Notes: generated by a model from the sequence alone, not told the origin. A stretch of DNA of 51,938 nt from Secundilactobacillus silagincola (GCF_002583405.1 NZ_BCMJ01000013.1:1-51938); one strand, 5' to 3'. Counted from the first letter of the stretch, positions 28,675 to 37,626 are shown. Translations and numbers: made by a program.

Positions 28675-28707
28675 AAGTGAGTAGTCACTTTACTTTATTG
28701 AGTAAAG
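28675..28707. promoter_or_regulatory. Candidate TetR-type operator, two overlapping palindromes
   Basis: AAGTGAgtagTCACTT (28675-28690) and CTTTACTttattgAGTAAAG (28688-28707) are perfect inverted repeats with 4 and 6 bp centres. Their size and position next to the promoter fit an operator for the TetR-like protein encoded at the end of this unit. The link is inferred from position. Confidence 0.5.
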
Positions 28708-28780
28708 CGAGGTTATTCGGTAGATAATGCAACTCATTAAGTCCAGACGTTGCGTTATCAGACAAGTAGAGGTGAGTGAA

Positions 28781-31700
28781 ATGACAGAGACGAAATATTT
28801 TGGCGGTATTGATGTTGGTTCAACCACAGTCAAGCTCGTGGTCATGGATCAAGACAACCAAACCGTTTTCTCACGTTACGAACGACATTATTCTGACGTT
28901 AAAGCAGCCACTGAAAAAATCTTCCGCGAAGCAATTTCTGAATTAGGAGCGGATGTAAAAATTGCTTGCACGATCACGGGTTCAGGCGGTATTGGACTGG
29001 CTAATTTACTTCAATTAAAGTTTATTCAAGAAGTGATTGCCTGCACCAAAACAGTTGAAACCTTGATTCCTCAAACTGACGTGGCCATTGAACTTGGTGG
29101 TGAAGACGCCAAGATCACTTTCTTTGGTGATTCACTGGAACAACGGATGAACGGGAGCTGTGCCGGTGGTACTGGGGCCTTTATTGACCAAATGGCGACA
29201 CTGCTTAAGACAGACGCTAATGGTTTAAATATTATGGCAAAGGATGCGGAGACTATCTATCCCATTGCCAGTCGTTGCGGTGTGTTTGCTAAAACTGATG
29301 TGCAACCATTGATCAACGATGGTGCTAAAAAAGCTGATATTGCAGCGTCAATTTTCCAAGCCGTGGTTAATCAGACCATTTCTGGTTTAGCTGCTGGTCA
29401 CAAAATTCGGGGCAACGTCGCTTTCTTAGGCGGTCCATTATACTTCATGGATCAATTACGTTACCGGTTCATTGAAACCTTAAACTTAACACCAGAACAG
29501 GTCGTTTTCCCTGAAGATCCACAATTATTTGTGGCAAAGGGTGCTGCATTGTATGCCTTTGATCAACCAGAGACGACTTTAAACAATTTATTGGATCAGT
29601 TACTTAACGGTGATGATTCTGGTATGCATCCAAGTCATTCATTGGACCCATTATTCAAGGATGACAATGAATTGCAGGAATTCCGGAAACGTCACGCGCA
29701 AGCCAAGGTTGAAACTCGTGACTTAGCAAGTTATCAGGGTGTTGCCTTTCTTGGTATTGATGCTGGTTCAACCACGACAAAAGTTGCTTTAATGAGTGAT
29801 GATAACAAGATTCTCTACACGTATTATGATAGCAACGATGGTGATCCGCTGGAGAAAACCAAGATGATCCTGCGGGACATGTACAGTAAAATTCCAGCAG
29901 GCGTTACCATTGGTAAAACGGCTGTCACCGGTTATGGTGAACATCTGATTAAAAACGCTTTGATGGTAGATATTGGTGAAGTGGAAACCGTTGCCCATTA
30001 TCGTGCGGCACACTACTTCGATCCTGATGTTGATTTCATTTTAGACATTGGTGGTCAAGATATGAAAGCCATGACCATCAAGAACGATGCGTTATCCACA
30101 ATCAAATTAAACGAAGCATGTTCTTCTGGTTGCGGTTCCTTCCTAGAGACCTTTGCGACCTCGTTACACTATAAGATCCAGGACTTTGCTCAAGCAGCTT
30201 TACTGGCTAAAAATCCTTCAGATTTAGGATCACGTTGTACCGTCTTTATGAACTCAAAGGTTAAGCAGGTACAAAAAGAAGGTGCCACAATTGGTGATAT
30301 TGCGGCTGGACTGTCGGTTTCAATCATCAAGAACGCACTCTTCAAAGTGATCAAGATGCGTCGGGTAGAAGATATGGGTCACCATATCGTTTGCCAAGGC
30401 GGAACCTTTTATAATGAAGCGGTTCTTCGGGCCTTCGAAAAAATCGCGGGTACTGAAGTCGTTCGACCAAACATTGCTGGTTTAATGGGTGCGTACGGTG
30501 CCGCTTTGATTGCCAAAGAGGGTTACAAGGCTGGCGACGAGACCACGTTGCTTTCCGTTGACCAAATGGACAATTTGAGTTTTAAGAAGGAATACATGCA
30601 TTGCGGCGCCTGTGAAAACAACTGTGCGTTGACCATCACCGTCTTTAACGATGGTCGTCGCTTCGTTACTGGTAACCGTTGCGAACGTGGTGAAGCCCGT
30701 GGGATGAAGCAACGTGTGCCAAAGGATAATGGCAAGGTGAACTTAGTTGCTGAAAAGTATAAGCTACTGTTTAGTTATCGGCCATTAAGAAAGAAGCTCG
30801 CTTATCGTGGGACCATTGGGATTCCTCGTGTATTAAACATGTACGAAAACTACCCACTATGGCAAACATTCTTCCGTCACTTAGGCATTCGGGCGCAACT
30901 ATCACCAAAAGGAAATGCTAAACAATACGAAAAGGGTATGGAAACCATCCCTTCAGATACGGTTTGCTACCCAGCTAAGCAAGTTCATGGTCACATTCAG
31001 GCCTTGATCGACCGTGGCTATAAGACGATTTTCTACCCGGCCGTTGTTTATGAAGTAGCTGAGAACAAAGATGCAGATAATCACTTTAACTGCCCAATCG
31101 TTCAGTCATACCCCAACGTTATCCGTAACAACGTGGATGAAATCACTTCTGGACAAGTAGACTTGATTTCACCATACCTGAACTTAGCTGATAAAAAGGG
31201 AACTGTTAACAACTTGGTTGATGCTTTGAGCAAATTTGACATCAGTAAATCTGAAATTAAGGATGCCTTAGATGCTGGTTATAAAGCGTTAGAAGACTTC
31301 AAGCAGCAAATCCGTAACCGTGGTGAAGACACCATGCGGATGCTGATGACAACTGGTGAACACGGTATCGTGCTTGCTGGCCGGCCATATCACTTGGACC
31401 CACAAGTTAACCATGGTATTTCACAAATCATGACTGCCGAAGGGTTCCATGTGCTGACTGAAGATTCAATCGCACACCTTGGCGATGTTAAAGGTTTGCG
31501 GGTGGTTAACCAGTGGGTATACCATTCACGGCTTTACGCGGCCGCACGAGTAGCTGCTAAAACCCCTCAATTGGAATTTGTTCAATTAAACTCCTTTGGT
31601 TGCGGGATCGATGCCATTGATACTGACCAAGTTGAAGAAATTATGAGTCAGTATAACCGGCTGTACACGTCATTGAAGATCGATGAAGGAACTAACATGG

Positions 31701-33115
31701 GTGCCATCCGGATCAGACTGCGTTCACTGAAAGCAGCTGTTAAGGAACGTCAAAACCGGAAGATCATGCCGATGAAGCTGCATGAAAACGAAAAGCCAGT
31801 AGACTTTACGCCAGAAATGCATAAGAAGGGCTACACACTGCTGTTACCAATGATGTCACCCATTCACCAACATGGTTTGGTTGACGTGGCATTACAGGCT
31901 TCAGGCTATAACGTGGTTAACCTGCCGATGAATGACCGAAAATCAGTTGATGTGGGCCAGAAATTCGTGAATAACGATGCCTGCTACCCAGCAATCATCT
32001 CAATCGGTCAAATGGTAGAAGCTTTCCAAAGCGGTAAGTATGACGTGAACAATACCGCTGTCATGATGACGCAAACTGGTGGTGGTTGCCGGGCAACCAA
32101 CTACATTCCTTTGATTCGTAAGGCTTTGAAGGATGCTGGCTTTGGCCAAGTGCCCGTTGTTTCATTATCACTAGGAAATCAGGGTGTTGAAGAGACATCT
32201 GGATTTAAGATGACCTTACCATTGCTTCGTCGAGTTGCCATTGCCTTCTTATACGGTGATTTGTTCGAAAAGGTGGTTTACCGGACTCGGCCATACGAAA
32301 CCAAACCTGGTCAAATCGATAAGATGCATGAAGATTGGTTAAAATTGGTTCGTCCATCCATTGAAAAGGGCAGTTTCAAGGAATTCAAGCGTAACGTCAA
32401 CGAAATCGTTCAGGATTTTGATACCGTTAAGCTTAATGAAGTTCGTAAACCTAAAGTCGGTCTAGTTGGTGAAATTTTGGTAAAGTACTCACCAATTGCT
32501 AACAATGATGTGGTACACTTACTTGAAAAAGAGGGTGCCGAAGCCGTTGTTCCTGACATTGTTGGGTTCATGAATTATTCACTTTACAACCAAATTTACA
32601 GGTATCAGCATTTAGGTGCGTCAGCTAAGGCTAAGTGGTTTGCTGAGTTTGCCATGCAAGTCATCAAATGGTGTGAGCAACCCATGCAAAAGGCTTTGAG
32701 TGCTTCGAAACGGTTTGAGCCAAGTGAAGCCATAAAAGAAGTCGCTGACGATGCCAGCAAGATCCTGTCACTGGGTAACCAGACTGGTGAAGGCTGGTTC
32801 CTAACGGGTGAAATGATTGAACTGCTGAAGAGCGGTGTGCCAAACATCATCTGTATGCAACCATTCGGCTGCCTGCCTAACCATATTGTAGGTAAAGGAA
32901 TGGTCAAGGAACTCAGACGTCAGTTCAAGGGTGCCAACATTGCACCAATCGATTATGATCCTGGGACATCCGTTGTTAACCAGCTGAACCGGATTCGGTT
33001 AATGTTAGCAACCGCTAATAAGAATTTAGCAGCTGAAAAAACAAAAGTGTCTGAAAATCAGCATCCTGCTGAAGCACAATTGGCTCGAGTTGGCAGCACA
33101 GTCAATGGCAGGTAA
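28781..33115 (+). CDS. multidomain CoA-dehydratase activase / HgdB-like iron-sulfur fusion protein
   Basis: This 1444-residue protein joins two BadF/BcrA-type ATPase (activase) domains to HgdB/DUF2229-type halves. Domain 1 (about 5-270) has the phosphate loop GGIDVGSTTVK and cysteines C127 (GSCAGGTGAF) and C166 (SRCGVF), the ligands that hold a bridging 4Fe-4S cluster in such activators. Domain 2 (about 322-585) repeats this with GIDAGSTTTK, C447/C451 (ACSSGC) and C486. A Cx2Cx3C plus C motif follows at C608, C611, C615 and C634. The rest carries conserved cysteines C729, C1068, C1103 and C1364. Known relatives use ATP hydrolysis to push electrons to very low potential (2-hydroxyacyl-CoA dehydratases, double-cubane reductases); the substrate here is unknown. 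ATG 28781 has GAGGTGAG upstream. tetR follows by 29 bp. Confidence 0.9.
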   Translation: MTETKYFGGIDVGSTTVKLVVMDQDNQTVFSRYERHYSDVKAATEKIFREAISELGADVKIACTITGSGGIGLANLLQLKFIQEVIACTKTVETLIPQTDVAIELGGEDAKITFFGDSLEQRMNGSCAGGTGAFIDQMATLLKTDANGLNIMAKDAETIYPIASRCGVFAKTDVQPLINDGAKKADIAASIFQAVVNQTISGLAAGHKIRGNVAFLGGPLYFMDQLRYRFIETLNLTPEQVVFPEDPQLFVAKGAALYAFDQPETTLNNLLDQLLNGDDSGMHPSHSLDPLFKDDNELQEFRKRHAQAKVETRDLASYQGVAFLGIDAGSTTTKVALMSDDNKILYTYYDSNDGDPLEKTKMILRDMYSKIPAGVTIGKTAVTGYGEHLIKNALMVDIGEVETVAHYRAAHYFDPDVDFILDIGGQDMKAMTIKNDALSTIKLNEACSSGCGSFLETFATSLHYKIQDFAQAALLAKNPSDLGSRCTVFMNSKVKQVQKEGATIGDIAAGLSVSIIKNALFKVIKMRRVEDMGHHIVCQGGTFYNEAVLRAFEKIAGTEVVRPNIAGLMGAYGAALIAKEGYKAGDETTLLSVDQMDNLSFKKEYMHCGACENNCALTITVFNDGRRFVTGNRCERGEARGMKQRVPKDNGKVNLVAEKYKLLFSYRPLRKKLAYRGTIGIPRVLNMYENYPLWQTFFRHLGIRAQLSPKGNAKQYEKGMETIPSDTVCYPAKQVHGHIQALIDRGYKTIFYPAVVYEVAENKDADNHFNCPIVQSYPNVIRNNVDEITSGQVDLISPYLNLADKKGTVNNLVDALSKFDISKSEIKDALDAGYKALEDFKQQIRNRGEDTMRMLMTTGEHGIVLAGRPYHLDPQVNHGISQIMTAEGFHVLTEDSIAHLGDVKGLRVVNQWVYHSRLYAAARVAAKTPQLEFVQLNSFGCGIDAIDTDQVEEIMSQYNRLYTSLKIDEGTNMGAIRIRLRSLKAAVKERQNRKIMPMKLHENEKPVDFTPEMHKKGYTLLLPMMSPIHQHGLVDVALQASGYNVVNLPMNDRKSVDVGQKFVNNDACYPAIISIGQMVEAFQSGKYDVNNTAVMMTQTGGGCRATNYIPLIRKALKDAGFGQVPVVSLSLGNQGVEETSGFKMTLPLLRRVAIAFLYGDLFEKVVYRTRPYETKPGQIDKMHEDWLKLVRPSIEKGSFKEFKRNVNEIVQDFDTVKLNEVRKPKVGLVGEILVKYSPIANNDVVHLLEKEGAEAVVPDIVGFMNYSLYNQIYRYQHLGASAKAKWFAEFAMQVIKWCEQPMQKALSASKRFEPSEAIKEVADDASKILSLGNQTGEGWFLTGEMIELLKSGVPNIICMQPFGCLPNHIVGKGMVKELRRQFKGANIAPIDYDPGTSVVNQLNRIRLMLATANKNLAAEKTKVSENQHPAEAQLARVGSTVNGR

Positions 33116-33144
33116 AAATGACAGAATAAATTGGAGAAATTGCC

Positions 33145-33795
33145 ATGAAACATACTGATGTGGAAACGCTGTTCGCGGATAATATCAAAACGACAGACCT
33201 ATCTGAGAAGCAGCAAAAGGTTTTGCAAGCGAGTTTGACGCTGTTTGCGCAAAAGGGCTATGAGAATACCAGTACCTTGGATATTGCTCATTTGGCCGGT
33301 GTTTCTGAAGGTACTGTGTTTAAACATTTCAAGACCAAGGATGGGTTGCTCCAAGCAATTTTAAATCCGTTTATGCACGATATTTTTCCGCGAGTTGCAG
33401 GCGAATTTATCGATGCACTGCATGAAAGTATCTTTGATAGCTTTGAATCTTTTATCAGATACGTGGTTAAAGACCGGATGACTTACGCGATGGATAATCG
33501 CCAAGAGATGAAGATCTTTATTCAGGAAATGGTGAAGAATCCGGCCATCATGACCACGCTGACGAACCGGTTAAGCAAATTGATTCAGGGCGGTGTTGAT
33601 ACCCTGTTTCACGAGTATAAGGAAAAGGGCGAGTTGGTCGATTGGGACTCCATGCGGATTATTCGGATGGCTAGCGGTGTGATCGTGGGCTATCTGATTC
33701 CCAACGTCATCATGAGTGAGACACCGTTAGATATTGATAAGACAACGGATGAAGTTTGTGAATTTCTGTTGGATGGGTTGAAACCTAGAGATTAG
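33145..33795 (+). CDS. TetR/AcrR family transcriptional regulator
   Basis: The 216-residue protein has an N-terminal helix-turn-helix of the TetR type: VLQASLTLFAQKGYENTSTL, then DIAHLAGVSEGTVFKHFKTKDGL around residues 45-70. The C-terminal helical domain (about 80-215) should bind an unknown ligand. It lies 29 bp behind the activase fusion gene, so it probably represses that operon through the palindromes at 28675-28707. The start ATG follows TTGGAGA. The stop codon directly precedes repeat copy 2. Confidence 0.92.
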   Translation: MKHTDVETLFADNIKTTDLSEKQQKVLQASLTLFAQKGYENTSTLDIAHLAGVSEGTVFKHFKTKDGLLQAILNPFMHDIFPRVAGEFIDALHESIFDSFESFIRYVVKDRMTYAMDNRQEMKIFIQEMVKNPAIMTTLTNRLSKLIQGGVDTLFHEYKEKGELVDWDSMRIIRMASGVIVGYLIPNVIMSETPLDIDKTTDEVCEFLLDGLKPRD

Positions 33796-33921
33796 AGTGT
33801 GGAAACAAGCGTTTAGAGACTGGAGTCTAAGGGGCTTCGGCAAAATCCTGGTTTTGGGGATTTTGCCGAAGCCCCTTAGATGCAAGTCTCTGCTTGGTGC
33901 AGCACGTTTAGAGTGTGATAC
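33795..33921 (+). repeat. Palindromic intergenic repeat, copy 2
   Basis: This copy contains a perfect 22 bp stem: arms 33827-33848 (CTAAGGGGCTTCGGCAAAAT...) and 33858-33879 around a 9 nt loop. Outer segments GTTTAGAGACT and AGTCTCTGCTTGG extend the dyad imperfectly. It is the inverted counterpart of 28443-28562. The stem could also act as a terminator for tetR, although no T run follows directly. Confidence 0.88.
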
Positions 33922-33931
33922 AACTTAACGT

Positions 33932-33973
33932 AAAAAAGCCATTCCGATGTTCATTGTCGGAGTGGCTTTTTTT
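33932..33973. terminator. Bidirectional terminator between tetR and pgmB
   Basis: AAAAAAGCCATTCCGA pairs with TCGGAGTGGCTTTTTT (one G-T position) around a 9 nt loop. A and T runs flank the stem, so it can work for both convergent genes. Confidence 0.9.
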
Positions 33974-33989
33974 CGTTTAATTAGAAAAA

Positions 33990-34661
33990 CTAACCCATTG
34001 CTTTTTCAATATTAGCTAGTGTCATCTGAGCAGTGTCGTCAAAACGGACGTCCGCAGCAGCTAGCGTCTTAGCGTCACCAATACCTACTGACGTTTCGTG
34101 AGCTGCATTGATGGCTTGAATACCAGCTTCAGCGTCTTCAACACCGATACATTCTTCTGGTGCTAAGTCTAGTAATTCAGCACCCTTGGTGTAGATTTCT
34201 GGATCTGGTTTACCCTTAGACAAGGTAGCGGGATCAACCACTTTAGGGAAGTAATCGGTGAGTTGCAGCTGCTTCAAAACGGTTGGACCGTTCTTGGAAG
34301 CAGAAGCTAACGAAATCAGGTAGCCCTTATCACGTAAATCGTCCAGGAAGTCTTTGATACCTGGCAAAATATTAGCTGGGGTCATTTTCTTGATTTCGTT
34401 GACGTAGTTCGTGTTCTTTTCGGTGGCTAAAGCAACCTTTTCATCGTGTGAATAGTCGTTTTCCTTCCCACCGGTCTTCAAAATCAGTTCGAGAGAGTCC
34501 ATTCGGGAAATCCCCTTAAGTCCTTCCTCTAGATCTTTATTCCAAGCGACACCCAGCTTTTCGGCTAACTGACGCCATGCCTTAGTGTGGTAGAGTGACG
34601 TGTCGGTAATGACACCGTCTAAATCGAAAACGAAACCTTTGATTTGCTTAAAAGTTGCCAT
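33990..34661 (-). CDS. pgmB: beta-phosphoglucomutase
   Basis: PgmB converts beta-glucose 1-phosphate to glucose 6-phosphate. The 223-residue HAD protein has motif I FVFDLDGVITDTSLYHTKAW with nucleophile and acid/base aspartates near residues 11-13, the SASKN motif, and Lys/Asp motifs in SKGKPDPEIY and GVEDAEAGIQA. The cap contains GISRMDSLELIL, typical of beta-PGM. ATG 34661 is chosen because AAGGAG ends 8 nt before it; a GTG three codons earlier is too close. It lies 22 bp behind a GH65 phosphorylase gene, whose product beta-glucose 1-phosphate is its expected substrate. Confidence 0.95.
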   Translation of the reverse strand: MATFKQIKGFVFDLDGVITDTSLYHTKAWRQLAEKLGVAWNKDLEEGLKGISRMDSLELILKTGGKENDYSHDEKVALATEKNTNYVNEIKKMTPANILPGIKDFLDDLRDKGYLISLASASKNGPTVLKQLQLTDYFPKVVDPATLSKGKPDPEIYTKGAELLDLAPEECIGVEDAEAGIQAINAAHETSVGIGDAKTLAAADVRFDDTAQMTLANIEKAMG

Positions 34662-34683
34662 GAAAAACACTCCTTAAGTGAAA

Positions 34684-37401
34684 TTAATAATCAATTACCT
34701 TTTCTTGATTGGCCTTCAATTCAACGGGTTTACCCTTGAACTGAACGGTTGAATCTGCGTCTGCGGTGACGTGAATCTGAGACTGAGTAATGACGAAATC
34801 ATACCAGTGCCCACGGATGAGTTGTTTAAATGAAATTGAGTGCCACTCAGCCGGTAGGTTAGGGTGCAAGTTGATCTCACGACCCAAGCTGTCTACACCA
34901 CCGTAGTTACGAGTTTCAATCATTAAAGTGGCTCCCATGACACCAAGGTGAATCCCTTCAGCGGTGGTTCCGCCTTGAATATCGTAGTAGTCAGAGAACA
35001 GTGCTTGACTAAACAGTGACCAAGATTGATCCATGTTGTCGTCCATTTCGGTCAGTACTGAATAAACGATCCGTGAAAGCGTTGACCCATGAGTTGTCCG
35101 ATTCAAGTAGTACTGAATGTTTTTAGTCAGATACTCCTTTGGCATATGGTAACCAAGTTGATTCAGAATTTGGTCAACTTCCTTGATGTTAAGGACGTAA
35201 TAAGCCATCAAAGTATCAGCTTGTTTGGCAACTTGATAAGCGTCAGGTGTTTTGTCTTCAGCCTTTAAAATGCGGTCCATTCGTGAAATGTCACCATACT
35301 TGCGACGGTAAGCATCGAAATCAAGAGTAGGTAGATCGAAGTAACCTTCGAACTGTGCCATTATACCATTCTTATTGATATCAAGCTTCAGCTTATGTGA
35401 AATATCAGTCATTTTATCGAACAGTGAATCATCGAATTCACTCTTCTTTTGAACACTCTTGAAAGTGCTCTTAGGGACTTCCGGCTGTAGTTCAACCAGA
35501 TAGTTAAATAACCATGCCACCATGATGTTGGTATAAGTATTATTGGTCAGTCCTGGTTCATCAGCGTTAGGATAGTTTTCGTGGAATTCGTCGGGTCCCA
35601 TGACATGGGCGATACTATAACGATCCTCTTTAGCCTTATAGGTTGTCGCGCTGATCCAGAATTTAGCGATTGACAGCAACATTTCTAGACCGTATTTATC
35701 CATGAATTCGTGATCGCCTGAAACTTGCGTGTAGTTGATCACGTTATAGGCAATTGCCAATGAAACGTGTCGTTGCAGGCGACTGTTGTCCGGATCCCAC
35801 TGGTGGGTAATAGGGTTTAAGTGAACAAATTGCGATTGCTCGTCACCAGTCTGGCCGGATTGCCATGGATACATGGCGCCATCGTAATTTTCCTGTTTGG
35901 CATAAGCGCGGGCAGCATCCAAACGTCGATAGCGATACATGAGTAGTTGTTTCGTCAATTCTGGATAGTGTAACGTGTAAAACGGCAAGACGAACATTTC
36001 GTCCCAGAACACGTGACCACGATAAGCTTCACCGTGCAGACCGCGAGCGCCAACTGAAGCGTCCAGTTTACCTGAGCCAATGGCGGCTGCCGAAACCATA
36101 CTGTGAAATAGGTTGACCCGGGTCAGCTTTTGACTGGTAATATCCGTGTCAATTTTAATGTCAAAGTTGTTCCAAGCCTGTTTCCAGTAGTCTTCGCTTT
36201 GCTTAGCAGTTTGGTCATATGAAGCGCTTGCAATATCTTGACTAGCCGTTTCATTTAACGAATCCGCAGCAGTCTCGCGGTCAGTGTAAATGGTAACGTT
36301 TTTTTCAAAGTTGTAGGTTTTACCAACACTGACGTCCGTGGAAAGAATCTGTTGCAGACGGTTTTCCTGATTATTAACTTCAATTGGTGGCTGCTTTTTA
36401 GCTTTAAGCAGACGCAAATTACTCCCAACAACGAAATGAATGTGGGAGTTTTTAGTTTCACCAGTCATGTACATCTCGTTATCGCGGGAGCTCATGCCAG
36501 TAATTTGTAGGTGGTGCTGGTCAAAGTCTTGGTACCGGTCCACGTTACCGTTAGTGACGGTACCATCGATCTCGGAATAAATCTGTAACGTCCCGCTAAA
36601 GTTTAACGGTGTGATGGCGTACTGGATGGCATAATCGTGCCAATTTTGCATGTTAGCCACTTTGGTAGTCACAATTGATAAATCATGGCCAGTAGATAAC
36701 TGAACGTGCATAGCGGTCCTGAGAACGCCACGTTTAAGGTCCAAACTGCGGTAGATATCTTGAATGTCTTTTTGGTTAATCGTAAACGGTGGCTGACCAT
36801 CCACACCAAAGGTTAGAAATTGCCCATTTGGCATGTTGACCAGATCTTCATTGGTCACATCTCGGTCACCGATTTTGGTGGTCAATTGATTATAGACTCC
36901 AGCAACGTACGTACCAGGATAGTTGTCGGCGTCAGCGTGGGCTTCCACGTAGGCGCCACGCAACCCAAAGTAGCCATTGCCGATAGTCAGCATGGCTTCT
37001 TGACCGTAGTTACGCTTCTTTTCATACTCACCGAAGTAGTCCAAGTGCCATTCGTTATAGCGTTCCTTGTGTTTAACGGCTTTAGCGAGGCCATTTTTGG
37101 CTACATCGCTTTGTGAAACTACCGGGATGTTCATCATGTTGGTGATGGCTAAGCCAATGTCGATACGGTTGTGATTAATACCGACGATGGTGTCGGAAAA
37201 TTCATACTCTAAAGAGTTTAAAAGAATCGCAGCATCGATTTTTAAACCAGCCAATGCGACCTTGATCTTTTCCAGGTTATCGCCAATTGTCTGCTCAGTA
37301 TTGTAAGTGATAATGAACTTTCTGAAGGGTTCTTGATTATCATTTTCAGAATACAGCAATTCTATCGAGTCTCGTTTGACTCGTAGTGCAATTGTTCTCA
37401 T
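34684..37401 (-). CDS. GH65 glycoside phosphorylase with N-terminal extension
   Basis: The 905-residue protein is an inverting disaccharide phosphorylase of family GH65 (maltose, trehalose, kojibiose or nigerose class). The catalytic general acid is E605 in GPDEFHENY. Phosphate-binding residues lie in KQADTLMAYY and THGSTLSRIVY. The family N-terminal beta domain starts near residue 115 (ERYNEWHLDYFGEY, IGNGYFGLRG). About 115 residues precede it and are not part of the usual 750-residue enzyme; they resemble a shortened ROK/actin-like fold (see findings). pgmB lies immediately downstream. The product is beta-glucose 1-phosphate; the sugar substrate cannot be read from sequence. The start ATG at 37401 has AGAGGA 7 nt upstream. 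Confidence 0.93.
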   Translation of the reverse strand: MRTIALRVKRDSIELLYSENDNQEPFRKFIITYNTEQTIGDNLEKIKVALAGLKIDAAILLNSLEYEFSDTIVGINHNRIDIGLAITNMMNIPVVSQSDVAKNGLAKAVKHKERYNEWHLDYFGEYEKKRNYGQEAMLTIGNGYFGLRGAYVEAHADADNYPGTYVAGVYNQLTTKIGDRDVTNEDLVNMPNGQFLTFGVDGQPPFTINQKDIQDIYRSLDLKRGVLRTAMHVQLSTGHDLSIVTTKVANMQNWHDYAIQYAITPLNFSGTLQIYSEIDGTVTNGNVDRYQDFDQHHLQITGMSSRDNEMYMTGETKNSHIHFVVGSNLRLLKAKKQPPIEVNNQENRLQQILSTDVSVGKTYNFEKNVTIYTDRETAADSLNETASQDIASASYDQTAKQSEDYWKQAWNNFDIKIDTDITSQKLTRVNLFHSMVSAAAIGSGKLDASVGARGLHGEAYRGHVFWDEMFVLPFYTLHYPELTKQLLMYRYRRLDAARAYAKQENYDGAMYPWQSGQTGDEQSQFVHLNPITHQWDPDNSRLQRHVSLAIAYNVINYTQVSGDHEFMDKYGLEMLLSIAKFWISATTYKAKEDRYSIAHVMGPDEFHENYPNADEPGLTNNTYTNIMVAWLFNYLVELQPEVPKSTFKSVQKKSEFDDSLFDKMTDISHKLKLDINKNGIMAQFEGYFDLPTLDFDAYRRKYGDISRMDRILKAEDKTPDAYQVAKQADTLMAYYVLNIKEVDQILNQLGYHMPKEYLTKNIQYYLNRTTHGSTLSRIVYSVLTEMDDNMDQSWSLFSQALFSDYYDIQGGTTAEGIHLGVMGATLMIETRNYGGVDSLGREINLHPNLPAEWHSISFKQLIRGHWYDFVITQSQIHVTADADSTVQFKGKPVELKANQEKVIDY

Positions 37402-37584
37402 AATCAGTCCTCTTTCCTATGAGTGATTCTTAATGCCTCATAAGTCAATGATAAAGTGTTGCTACAAATATCGCAAATAACCGGCTCGTGAAAAATAGTG
37501 AATGCCGTATTCTTAAAGCTTTTGTAACCATTACGATTATCATTAACCAATAGTAAATTAATGTAAAAAGGAGGACTAACTGTT

Positions 37585-37626
37585 ATGAGTCGCGGATTGA
37601 CGACGTGGTCTTACTTTAAAAATTGA
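37585..37626 (+). CDS. candidate 13-residue peptide gene
   Basis: AAAGGAGG is followed at a spacing of 8-9 nt by ATG AGT CGC and a short frame encoding MSRGLTTWSYFKN before TGA. It runs against both neighbouring GH65 genes and overlaps the last codons of the one ending at 37611. It is far too short for statistical support. The near-perfect Shine-Dalgarno in an intergenic region is the only evidence; a leader or signalling peptide are possibilities. The rest of this 209 bp spacer holds the upstream region of the GH65 gene. Confidence 0.3.
   Translation: MSRGLTTWSYFKN

Noticed and set aside
28443-33921. Composite transposon or insertion sequence
   Set aside because: The inverted repeats are intergenic palindromes; there is no transposase gene or target duplication between or beside them, so I annotate repeats only.
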